From: 40-80 sp964503665 | GTDB taxonomy: Bacteria > Bacteroidota > Bacteroidia > Flavobacteriales_D > Crocinitomicaceae | Length of the DNA stretch: 6,812 bases | Assembly: GCA_964503665.1 (NCBI GenBank) | Contig: CAZDAR010000089.1 | Span: forward strand, 1-6,812 | Direction: 5' to 3' | Notes under the pieces: generated by a model | What the model was told of the DNA's origin: nothing | The model's input: the letters and a program-made list of their open reading frames with translations, nothing else | Database searches by the model: none | Program-made: the position numbers and the translations under genes | Shown here: in pieces, positions 1 through 6,259 of the stretch | Position numbering within the stretch: the first letter of the stretch is position 1 | Layout of the letters: each line of letters opens with the position of its first letter

Positions 1-54
1 ATCTTGAGGGGGTTGTGCACTATGTGCGTGCTGGTTCGAATCCAGTCGTGGGTA
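1..54 (+). tRNA. tRNA-Leu(GAG), 3' part only (5' end outside window)
   Basis: The T arm is clear: stem 30-34 pairs with 42-46 around the loop TTCGAAT (35-41). The 3' acceptor strand is 47-53 and the discriminator base is A54. CCA is not encoded; the next bases are CAAAA. A long variable arm (16-29, stem GCAC 17-20 with GTGC 24-27 around TAT) makes it class II, meaning Leu, Ser or bacterial Tyr. The anticodon loop fits best as 4-10 with anticodon GAG at 6-8, because C3-G11, T2-G12 (wobble) and A1-T13 then pair. Reading it as Ser(TGA) breaks the stem. The D arm and 5' acceptor strand lie before the window, so the identity is inferred from the 3' half only. Confidence 0.85.
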
Positions 55-59
55 CAAAA

Positions 60-96
60 AAAAGCCGTAATCAGTTTAAAATGATTGCGGCTTTTT
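60..96 (+). terminator. Intrinsic terminator after the tRNA
   Basis: A 14-bp stem (60-73 with 82-95, one G-T wobble) has a GCCG core and an 8-base loop (74-81), and ends in a run of five T. It starts six bases after the tRNA and most likely ends the tRNA transcript. The A-run on the 5' side makes it nearly symmetrical, so it could work in both directions. Confidence 0.9.
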
Positions 97-122
97 AATG
101 GTTAAAATCATAATTTTATTAC

Positions 123-130
123 TAGATTTG
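123..130 (+). promoter_or_regulatory. Candidate flavobacterial -7 element for the VOC gene
   Basis: TAGATTTG matches the Flavobacterium -7 consensus TAnnTTTG exactly. It lies just after the tRNA terminator and 21 bases before the GTG start at 152, which would give a 5' leader of roughly 15-20 bases. No TTG (-33 element) is found 17-23 bases upstream, so this is a half-match. The position supports it; the sequence alone does not prove it. Confidence 0.4.
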
Positions 131-151
131 TATTAACTCATAAAGAAAGAC

Positions 152-1219
152 GTGGAAAAAATTATTTGTGGAATTCAACAAATGGGAATAGGTGTTCCCA
201 ATGTACAAGAAGTTTGGAAATGGTACCGTAAAGCGTTCGGTGTTGATATCAGGGTATTTGAAGAGGCTGCGGAAGCGCCTTTAATGACAAAATATACTGG
301 TGGCGTTGTTCAAAGTAGAACTGCAACATTAGCACTAAGCATGGAAGGTGGAGGTGGATTTGAAATCTGGCAATATACTTCTCGTGCTACAGAAAAATCT
401 ACATTTGAGATACAATTAGGCGACTACGGGCTTTACCTATGCAAGATAAAGTCAAGAGATGTTAAGGCGACCTATAATTATTACAAAAAACAAAATTTCG
501 ATATCGTTTCTGAGATTGCACAAACGCCCGAAGGAAAAGACCACTTTATTATAAGAGATCCAAATGGTAATCTTTTCGAAATCATCGAAGGACTTGATTT
601 TTTCTCCAAAACAAAAGCACCAAGCTTAACCGGTGGAGTAGCTGGAGCAGTGATTGGTGTCAGTAATATAGAAGCATCTCTTCGTTTTTATCAAGAGGTT
701 TTAGGATATGACTTAATCGTGTATGACTCAACCGATACGTTTAATGTATATGCCAATGTTCCAGGTGGTAACAAAGGAGTAAGACGTGTGCTTTTACGTC
801 ATACAATTGAACGAAAAGGACCTTTTGCGAAACTTTTAGGACCAACAGAAATAGAATTAGTACAAGCAGTAGAGCGAACCGACGTTCGCCAAATATTTGA
901 GAACCGTTTCTGGGGAGATTGGGGCTTTATTCACTTATGTTTTGATATTCAAGGGATGGATGTTCTTCAAAAAGAGTGTGAAGCAGCAGGTTTCCCTTTT
1001 ACAGTTGATTCAGGAAAAACTTTTGACATGGGAGAAGCGGGAGGTCGTTTTTCATACGTAGAAGATCCAGATGGTGCGTTGATTGAATTTGTAGAAACCC
1101 ATAAGGTTCCCGTATTGAAAAAAATAGGGTGGTATATCAACTTAACCAATAAAAAAATGGGTGAGTCTTTACCAAATTGGTTACTAATAGCGATGCGTTT
1201 AAATCGTGTAAAAGATTAA
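152..1219 (+). CDS. Two-domain VOC (glyoxalase/dioxygenase superfamily) protein
   Basis: A 355-residue cytoplasmic protein with no signal peptide, containing two vicinal-oxygen-chelate domains, roughly residues 8-147 and 161-316. Both end in the family signature: DPNGNLFEI at 136-144 and DPDGALIEF at 305-313. VOC proteins bind a metal in a cup of beta strands and include glyoxalases, extradiol dioxygenases and resistance proteins; the substrate here cannot be told. By motif position, domain 2 keeps E235, H261 and E312, but its first ligand is Gly (about G165). Domain 1 has Q10 where His is usual, plus E71 and E143. The C-terminal tail (about 318-355) is outside both domains and basic. Start: GTG at 152 is chosen because an in-frame stop lies at 134-136 and the next ATG (182, residue 11) would cut into the first beta strand. 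The gene stands alone between two candidate terminators. Confidence 0.85.
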   Translation: MEKIICGIQQMGIGVPNVQEVWKWYRKAFGVDIRVFEEAAEAPLMTKYTGGVVQSRTATLALSMEGGGGFEIWQYTSRATEKSTFEIQLGDYGLYLCKIKSRDVKATYNYYKKQNFDIVSEIAQTPEGKDHFIIRDPNGNLFEIIEGLDFFSKTKAPSLTGGVAGAVIGVSNIEASLRFYQEVLGYDLIVYDSTDTFNVYANVPGGNKGVRRVLLRHTIERKGPFAKLLGPTEIELVQAVERTDVRQIFENRFWGDWGFIHLCFDIQGMDVLQKECEAAGFPFTVDSGKTFDMGEAGGRFSYVEDPDGALIEFVETHKVPVLKKIGWYINLTNKKMGESLPNWLLIAMRLNRVKD

Positions 1220-1249
1220 TGGTTGATTTAACGGTCTAAATCCTTTAGT

Positions 1250-1299
1250 AAAAGTACGCATAAACTGACTTGAAATGCGTAATTTTGAGTCTTACTTTT
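1250..1299 (+). terminator. Candidate terminator between the VOC and lipoprotein genes
   Basis: Several competing pairings fall 30-80 bases after the VOC stop. Bases 1267-1276 pair with 1282-1291 (10 bp, two G-T wobbles, loop GCGTA) and are followed by TTACTTTTT. An outer AAAAGTA (1250-1256) pairs with TACTTTT (1293-1299). An alternative is TACGCAT (1255-1261) with ATGCGTA (1275-1281). The T-tract is interrupted and the stems are AT-rich, so efficiency is uncertain. Confidence 0.4.
1280..1287 (+). promoter_or_regulatory. Candidate flavobacterial -7 element for the lipoprotein-priA unit
   Basis: TAATTTTG matches TAnnTTTG exactly, 26 bases before the ATG at 1314. It lies inside the right half of the preceding hairpin region, so termination and initiation signals would overlap. 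No -33 TTG stands at the expected distance; the TTG at 1270-1272 is too close. Confidence 0.35.
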
Positions 1300-1313
1300 T
1301 CAATAAATAAACA

Positions 1314-2426
1314 ATGAAAATATATACTTCAATAGTAACGGTTACAATCCTTTTATTGACGCTGTCTTCTTGTAAAGATGAGATTAAAATTAATGGTTCG
1401 GCTGAACCTTCAGCTGTCGTATATGCTGTATTAGACCCTAGTGAGTCTATTCATTATATAAAAGTGAATCGTGCGTTCGTTACTTCTGACAATCAATTAG
1501 AAGCTGCTGCTATTGCGGATTCTAATTACTTTTCATCTGTTACTGGAACGGTAAAAGAATACAAATTCGGAACTTTACTTAGAACTTTTAACTTAGAAGA
1601 TACACTTATTGAAAATAAAACAAGTGGTGTCTTTTACTATCCTCAGCAAAAGGTGTATATGTTTAAAACGACTGAAAGTGATCCTTTGAAAGCAGAGAAT
1701 GGATACGAGTATCGACTAGAATTGAACATTAACAATGGTGAGTTTTTAGTAAATGGTAGTACTGAATTGGTAAGAGATGTTAAGATTACTTACCCAAATG
1801 CAAATGCAAGTTCTTCGTATTCATTTGCAGCAGTTCCAATTAATCCGGATAAATATAAATCACCGAAAATTGCAGGCGACTATGGTAGCGGCTATATGTA
1901 TGACTTAAGACTTCGCGTTTCTTTTGCTGAATTTACAAGTGCTTCTGATTCCACAATTAAGACATTTGATTGGATGATTAAGTCGGGAGATATTAATAGC
2001 AGTGTGAATAAGTTGATTAGTTCTTCTGCAGATGGTCAAACATTTTATGAGTTGATAAAAAGTAATGTTTCCAATAACCCGAATATTATCAAACGAAATT
2101 TAATTAGTATTTCCGCTGTACTCACTTCTGGCTCACAGGTACTATTAGATTATATTGCACTTTCGAAGCCTAGTTCTACGATAGCACAAAATAAGATTAC
2201 CTACACGAATGTAACAGCGACAAATAATCGTAAAGCATTGGGTATTTTTACCGCTAGAACAACAGTGATGTTAACTAAAACGGAAAATACGGTTGTTTTT
2301 GGACAACAATTATCGGCTATCGATAAAAACTCTATGCGCGAATTATGCAAAGGACCAATTACTGGTTTATTGAGTTTTTGTGGACCGAGTTCAGTGTATC
2401 AAGCAGAGGATTACTATTGTAACTAA
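1314..2426 (+). CDS. Predicted surface-exposed lipoprotein, function unknown (possibly DUF4249-like)
   Basis: A 370-residue protein beginning with a type II signal peptide: Lys2, a hydrophobic stretch at 7-17 and lipobox LSSC with the acylated Cys at 20. Residues 21-23 after that Cys are K-D-E, which fits the lipoprotein export signal K-(D/E)2 described in Capnocytophaga and related flavobacteria, so outer-surface display is inferred. The mature part looks mainly beta-stranded and rich in Ser/Thr. A segment around 34-54 (VVYAVLDPSESIHYIKVNRAF) resembles from memory a block found in Bacteroidota DUF4249-type lipoproteins; I could not verify this. Three Cys lie near the C-terminus (RELCKG, SFCGP, YYCN), possibly for disulfides. 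The start is A-rich with no clear Shine-Dalgarno. priA starts 24 bp downstream, so the two are probably co-transcribed, though no functional link is evident. Confidence 0.8.
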   Translation: MKIYTSIVTVTILLLTLSSCKDEIKINGSAEPSAVVYAVLDPSESIHYIKVNRAFVTSDNQLEAAAIADSNYFSSVTGTVKEYKFGTLLRTFNLEDTLIENKTSGVFYYPQQKVYMFKTTESDPLKAENGYEYRLELNINNGEFLVNGSTELVRDVKITYPNANASSSYSFAAVPINPDKYKSPKIAGDYGSGYMYDLRLRVSFAEFTSASDSTIKTFDWMIKSGDINSSVNKLISSSADGQTFYELIKSNVSNNPNIIKRNLISISAVLTSGSQVLLDYIALSKPSSTIAQNKITYTNVTATNNRKALGIFTARTTVMLTKTENTVVFGQQLSAIDKNSMRELCKGPITGLLSFCGPSSVYQAEDYYCN

Positions 2427-2450
2427 CCTTTTGAAAATGAGTTTATTATT

Positions 2451-4931
2451 ATGAGTGACCGAAAGACGCTTTTTGCCGATATAATCCTTCCTTTATCCGT
2501 TAAAAATGTCTTTACTTATCGTGTCCCTTATGAGTTAAATGATAGTATTCAAAACGGCGTTCGAGCTGTTGTACCCTTTGGACGTTCGAAGTTCTATTCG
2601 GGTATCGTTGTTCGTATTCACGAAGAAATTCCTACTGGGTATCAAGCAAAATATATCGAGACTATTTTAGATGACACTCCCATCGTCACCCCTTTTCAGT
2701 TGAAGTTATGGCAGTGGATGTCTGATTATTATATGGCGCCACTTGGTGACGTTATGAATGCTGCTTTACCATCTAATTTGAAATTAGCTTCAGAATCGAA
2801 GATTGCACTTCATCCTGATTTCGATACTCGTCAATCGGTAGATGATGAACGTTATTCAACTATAATTGATGCGCTTGAACTGAAGGAAGTACTAGATTTA
2901 AAAGAGGTTTCAGAGCTCTTGACGATTAAAACTATTCAACCTATCATTAAGAAAATGATGGAGGAAAAGATGGTTATTTCAACCGAGGAATTATCGTATA
3001 AATATGTGGATAAAACCGCTTCCTATGTTTTCTTAGAAAAAGATTATCAAAATCTAGAACAGCTCTCGTTTTTACTCGAACAATTTGATGGAAATAAACA
3101 GAAAGAAAAACAAGCGGATGCCATTACGCTTTTTCTAGGAATTGTCAGTCATGACATGTTGGGTTTCCCCGTTTTCAAAAAAGACTTGGAAGTACAGGGT
3201 GTTTCTACTTCGACGATTAATACATTGGTAAAAAATGGCATTTTCCGCATAGAAAAGCTCAAAATAGACCGTTTTAAAGCCGAAAAGAAAGAAATATCGA
3301 AAGAATTAACACTTTCTCCAGCACAACAAAATGCCTACCAAGAAGTAAAAACTTCTTTTGATGAAAATAAAATTACGTTGCTATATGGAATTACTGGATC
3401 AGGAAAAACAGAGATTTACATTCAACTTATTCAAGAGGCACTTCAAAAAGATCAACAAGTACTTTTCTTACTTCCCGAGATAGCATTAACAGCTCAATTA
3501 ATACAGCGACTAAAAGCCTATTTTGGTGATTTAGTAGGTGTTTATCATTCTAAATTTAACCAAAATGAGCGTGTTGATATTTGGTATCATGTATTGAATA
3601 ATCACCCGAAACGCTTTCGTATTATTTTGGGAGCACGTTCGTCAATCTTTTTACCCTTTCGAAACCTAGGATTGATTATCGTCGATGAGGAACATGAAAC
3701 GTCTTATAAACAGATGAATCCGTCGCCACGATACAATGCCCGTGATATGGCTATTGTCTTGGCAAACCTCTTTAAAGCAAATTGTTTACTAGGTTCAGCA
3801 ACGCCTTCCATGGAATCTTATTTTAATGCACAAGAGGGAAAGTATGCACTTGTCGAGTTAAATGAACGCTACGGGAATGCTACATTACCTGAAATTCTTT
3901 GTGCTAATTTAAAGAAAGAACGTCAAAACGGTTCGATGAAATCACACTTTTCATCTATGTTGATGGACTATATTCATCAGGCGTTAGAAGCAAAAAGTCA
4001 AGTTATTTTGTTTCAAAATCGACGTGGTTATACGCCTATTTGGTCGTGTGAAGTATGCAATTGGACACCGAAATGTGTGAATTGTGACGTTTCTTTGACC
4101 TATCATAAATTTTCTAATCAGCTAAAATGTCACCATTGTGGTTATGTGGCAGCGCCAATAGGATCTTGTAAAAACTGTGGAAGTAACCGTTTGAATATGT
4201 TGGGCTTTGGAACTGAAAAAATTGAAGACGAATTCTCTGTGTTTTTCCCAAACGCCACTGTTAAACGAATGGATTTGGATTCTACCCGTTCTAAAAACGC
4301 CTATCAAACAATTATTGAGGACTTTGAAGATAAGAAAATTGACGTTTTGGTGGGAACACAAATGCTTTCCAAAGGATTGGATTTTGAAAACGTTTCTCTA
4401 GTCGGTATTTTAGATGCTGATTTAATGCTCAATCGTCCTGACTTCCGTGCGTATGAACGTAGTTTTCAAATGTTATCCCAAGTGGCAGGAAGAGCGGGTC
4501 GAAAAGATAAAAAAGGAACCGTAATTATTCAAACAGGACAACCTGACCATTGGATTATTATTAAAGTAATGGAGCATGATTACATTGGTTTTTATAAGAA
4601 TGAAATTATTGAACGTAAGAACTTTATGTATCCACCGTTCTATAAATTGATTACGTTTACGCTAAAAGATAAGGACGAAAATAAACTCAGCGCTGGTGCT
4701 GCTTTCTTTGGAGACGAACTAAAAAAACTTTTAGGAAACCGTGTTTTAGGTCCTGAATTCCCAATTATCACACGTATCAACAATTACTACCTCAAGCAAA
4801 TCACCATTAAGATAGAACGAGAATTATCGCCTAAAAAAATCAAAGTAAAACTCGACGAAATCATCGACTTGTTTTATGGACAGGTACCGTTTAAATCGGT
4901 GCGTGTCAATGTGGATGTCGATCCGATGTGA
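2451..4931 (+). CDS. priA: Primosomal protein N' (replication restart helicase PriA)
   Basis: PriA is the 3'-5' superfamily 2 DNA helicase that recognises stalled or repaired forks and reloads the replisome in the cytoplasm. The 826 residues cover the whole family layout. The N-terminal DNA-binding domain (about 5-110) contains VPFGRSKFYSGIV (41-53). Helicase motifs follow: Walker A GITGSGKTE (313-321), Walker B DEEH (412-415), motif III GSATPSMES (448-456), motif V GTQMLSKGLDF (635-645) and motif VI QVAGRAGR (677-684). All eight zinc-binding Cys are present: 533, 536, 542, 545, 560, 563, 573 and 576. The C-terminal domain ends in VNVDVDPM. It is longer than the E. coli protein (732 aa), with the extra length mostly between the N-terminal domain and Walker A (about 110-290). 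Start ATG 2451 directly precedes the conserved N-terminal strand. The final 25 codons and stop belong to a sequence duplicated at 6183-6259, so this end may have been acquired by recombination; the frame is intact. Confidence 0.97.
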   Translation: MSDRKTLFADIILPLSVKNVFTYRVPYELNDSIQNGVRAVVPFGRSKFYSGIVVRIHEEIPTGYQAKYIETILDDTPIVTPFQLKLWQWMSDYYMAPLGDVMNAALPSNLKLASESKIALHPDFDTRQSVDDERYSTIIDALELKEVLDLKEVSELLTIKTIQPIIKKMMEEKMVISTEELSYKYVDKTASYVFLEKDYQNLEQLSFLLEQFDGNKQKEKQADAITLFLGIVSHDMLGFPVFKKDLEVQGVSTSTINTLVKNGIFRIEKLKIDRFKAEKKEISKELTLSPAQQNAYQEVKTSFDENKITLLYGITGSGKTEIYIQLIQEALQKDQQVLFLLPEIALTAQLIQRLKAYFGDLVGVYHSKFNQNERVDIWYHVLNNHPKRFRIILGARSSIFLPFRNLGLIIVDEEHETSYKQMNPSPRYNARDMAIVLANLFKANCLLGSATPSMESYFNAQEGKYALVELNERYGNATLPEILCANLKKERQNGSMKSHFSSMLMDYIHQALEAKSQVILFQNRRGYTPIWSCEVCNWTPKCVNCDVSLTYHKFSNQLKCHHCGYVAAPIGSCKNCGSNRLNMLGFGTEKIEDEFSVFFPNATVKRMDLDSTRSKNAYQTIIEDFEDKKIDVLVGTQMLSKGLDFENVSLVGILDADLMLNRPDFRAYERSFQMLSQVAGRAGRKDKKGTVIIQTGQPDHWIIIKVMEHDYIGFYKNEIIERKNFMYPPFYKLITFTLKDKDENKLSAGAAFFGDELKKLLGNRVLGPEFPIITRINNYYLKQITIKIERELSPKKIKVKLDEIIDLFYGQVPFKSVRVNVDVDPM

Positions 4932-4939
4932 TTGGGTTT
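4857..4939 (+). repeat. Direct repeat, copy 1: 3' end of priA plus 8 bases after the stop
   Basis: This 83-base segment matches 6183-6259 in the same orientation. The alignment has seven substitutions, all in the first 31 positions. After that it is perfect except for one 6-base block present only here (within GGATGTCGATCC). Identity stops 8 bases after the TGA, at GGGTTT. This copy is the functional priA end and marks the left edge of the 1.24 kb stretch holding the two minus-strand genes. Confidence 0.9.
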
Positions 4940-5014
4940 ACACCACTTCTTTTTTAGTGTATCGATATATTAGGTTGGGAATATACTTAAAGAATATTGA
5001 AAATAAGAGAAAAC

Positions 5015-5032
5015 TTTTAAGCATACTTAAAA
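5015..5032 (-). terminator. Weak hairpin after the minus-strand membrane-protein gene
   Basis: TTTTAAG (5015-5021) and CTTAAAA (5026-5032) form a 7-bp stem with loop CATA, starting 6 bases past the stop codon at 5039. On the minus strand it is followed by the U-rich GTTTTCTCTTATT. The stem has only one G-C pair, so it would be a weak terminator. No better terminator for priA was found in the convergent gap. Confidence 0.35.
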
Positions 5033-5038
5033 CTTTCC

Positions 5039-5578
5039 CTACCTTCTTTCAACCCGCTTTACCTCAGTAATTTCATCGAGCGAATGGTAAATAAAACTGA
5101 CCAAATAAAGCATTTGATCTCTGCCTTTTCGTTGCCCAATTTTTGCCACCACAAAAACAGAAGCCAAGCAAATAATTCCAGCTGGAATAAACCAAATAAA
5201 TGTGCTGGAGCCAGACACCTGTAATTGCACAAAACCAAATAAACCAACAAAAGTAGTAGTGATAATCAACGCAGCATAAATCAAAGAAAACATCGCCCAA
5301 ACTGCTTGACGAGGGCCTAGCAAACAACATACAGTAACTTTTCCTGAAAATTCCCCTTTATCAATTCGAACCGTCATTTCGGGCGACCAGTAATGAGCCA
5401 ACCAACTTGGAGTTTTCAATAAAATCAAATTTTTAGAATGATCGCAGGTAACCGTTTTTGAGTTTTGAACTTGTGCTACAATGTGAGCTGCAGCGACTTC
5501 AGGTTCAACTTCAATTTCTAGAAAAAAGCGTGGGCGAATTTCACCAAGTATAGTATGATTTAATCGATTAAATGCCAT
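5039..5578 (-). CDS. Membrane protein with two TM segments, function unknown
   Basis: I do not recognise a named family. The 179-residue protein has a soluble N-terminal region of about 90 residues with SWLAHYWSPEMTVRID at 58-73 and KVTVCCLLGPRQAVW at 80-94. Two predicted transmembrane segments follow (about 93-117 and 127-147), then a short charged tail with LVSFIYHSLDEI and a basic end. The LGPR-x-AVW block leading into TM1 and the KIGQRKGRDQM stretch after TM2 look like conserved signatures; I have the impression of similar uncharacterised Bacteroidota proteins but no proof. With two TMs close together, both soluble ends are probably on the same, likely cytoplasmic, side. It starts 68 bp after the stop of the upstream minus-strand gene, so they could share a transcript, and it runs convergent to priA. 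It lies inside the stretch bounded by the priA-end repeats. Confidence 0.8.
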   Translation of the reverse strand: MAFNRLNHTILGEIRPRFFLEIEVEPEVAAAHIVAQVQNSKTVTCDHSKNLILLKTPSWLAHYWSPEMTVRIDKGEFSGKVTVCCLLGPRQAVWAMFSLIYAALIITTTFVGLFGFVQLQVSGSSTFIWFIPAGIICLASVFVVAKIGQRKGRDQMLYLVSFIYHSLDEITEVKRVERR

Positions 5579-5646
5579 GGTTAAATGTATACTTTTTCAA
5601 AATTCAGAAAACACGTGGAGCTTAATTTGTTTTAATTCTAAATTGA

Positions 5647-6108
5647 TTAATGAATAATTATAATCGTTGTTGAGTTCTTTTTTTGCTCCGTGAATTTCGT
5701 TCCATGAATCAAGACAAAATCCTGAATAGCTTTTTCATTGACAACATTGTCACGAATTATTTCGCTTTCATACAAATACTTGGCTATCTGTTTTTTCATT
5801 CCGACATTTTTCATTTCACATTTCGTTCCACTATCCAAAAAAGTGATGTCAAAATAAGTTACACGTCCTTTTGGATTTCCACTGCTGATTTCTTTTGAGT
5901 CGTAAAAATCGTTGAATTGCAGAAACGCAATCTGTTTTCCGTCCAAGGTTTTGAATTTGAAATTAAAACTCGAAGCACTTTGCATGTCTAAAATGAATTC
6001 CTTTTTGCCGTCAACAAAAACGGTATCGCCGTCAAATTTAATTTTTTGAGCAAAATTGAATTGTGTAAAAAGGACAAAGAAAAGAGTGAAGAGTGTAGTT
6101 GTTTTCAT
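5647..6108 (-). CDS. Small secreted protein with signal peptide, function unknown
   Basis: A 153-residue protein that starts with a typical type I signal peptide (Lys2, hydrophobic core 6-15, likely cleavage after NFA at residue 20, giving Gln21 as the mature start). No lipobox is present, so a periplasmic or secreted soluble protein is expected. The mature part looks beta-rich: FDGDTVFVDGKKEF at 25-38, then KFKTLDGKQIAFLQFNDF at 51-68, FDITFLDSGTKCEM at 86-99 and FVLIHGTKF at 131-139. It has a single mature Cys, at 97. The VDGK and LDGK turns and the VLIHGT end look like family signatures, and I believe related hypothetical proteins occur in flavobacteria, but I cannot assign a function. It is the first gene of a possible minus-strand pair. 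A near-match to the -7 element (TACCTTTA, minus strand, 6139-6132) lies about 24 bases upstream. Confidence in the reading frame is good because of the signal peptide. Confidence 0.8.
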   Translation of the reverse strand: MKTTTLFTLFFVLFTQFNFAQKIKFDGDTVFVDGKKEFILDMQSASSFNFKFKTLDGKQIAFLQFNDFYDSKEISSGNPKGRVTYFDITFLDSGTKCEMKNVGMKKQIAKYLYESEIIRDNVVNEKAIQDFVLIHGTKFTEQKKNSTTIIIIH

Positions 6109-6182
6109 TGCGTCGTTTATTAAATGAGAAATAAAGGTAAATATAAAAATTGTATTTTAATTTTAATTAGTCGAAAAGCAAT

Positions 6183-6251
6183 GAAATCATCAACTTGTTA
6201 TATGGTCAAGAGACGTTTAAATCGGTGCGTGTCAATGTGGATCCGATGTGA
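6183..6251 (+). pseudogene. priA 3'-end remnant (last 22 codons and stop, no start)
   Basis: Read in the priA frame this encodes EIINLLYGQETFKSVRVNVDPM and then TGA, against EIIDLFYGQVPFKSVRVNVDVDPM in the intact gene. Of the six codons that differ, four change the residue (D to N, F to L, V to E, P to T) and two are silent. Two codons are missing by an in-frame 6-base deletion. An in-frame TAG lies at 6168-6170, and no ATG or other plausible start lies ahead of the conserved part, so nothing functional is made. Homology cannot be followed upstream of 6183. It is a leftover end of a second priA allele or a decayed duplicate. Confidence 0.85.
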
Positions 6252-6259
6252 TTGGGTTT
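6183..6259 (+). repeat. Direct repeat, copy 2, right edge of the putative islet
   Basis: Seventy of 77 aligned bases match copy 1 at 4857-4939. The last 46 bases are identical apart from the 6-base gap, and this includes the stop codon and the 8 bases after it. Beyond 6259 the copies diverge at once. This copy, not the intact one, leads directly into the spacer before the beta-CASP gene. Confidence 0.9.

Larger units (their letters stand above)
4940..6182. mobile_element. Possible genomic islet inserted at the priA 3' end (inferred)
   Basis: The 1243 bases between the two priA-end copies hold only two minus-strand genes and AT-rich spacers. Duplicated target-gene ends on both sides are the layout left when DNA integrates at a gene's 3' end and restores it. 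No integrase, transposase or terminal inverted repeat is visible, and base composition is not clearly unlike the neighbours. Homologous acquisition from a relative, or a local duplication followed by rearrangement, would look the same. Bases 4940-5038 contain no gene. Confidence 0.4.

Noticed and set aside
1..54. Reading the partial tRNA as tRNA-Ser with anticodon TGA.
   Set aside because: That register breaks the anticodon stem (A against G), whereas the GAG register pairs all visible positions.
4939..4966. ACACCACT and AGTGT around a T-run just after the priA stop, considered as the priA terminator.
   Set aside because: Only CACT/AGTG (4 bp) pairs and the T-run is in the loop rather than after the stem.
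4876..5070. 64-codon plus-strand ORF overlapping the end of priA.
   Set aside because: It is an out-of-frame shadow of the priA 3' end with low-complexity sequence after it and no start signal.
5683..5898. 71-codon plus-strand ORF opposite the secreted-protein gene.
   Set aside because: The minus-strand frame has a clear signal peptide and a beta-rich mature sequence; this one is its antisense shadow.
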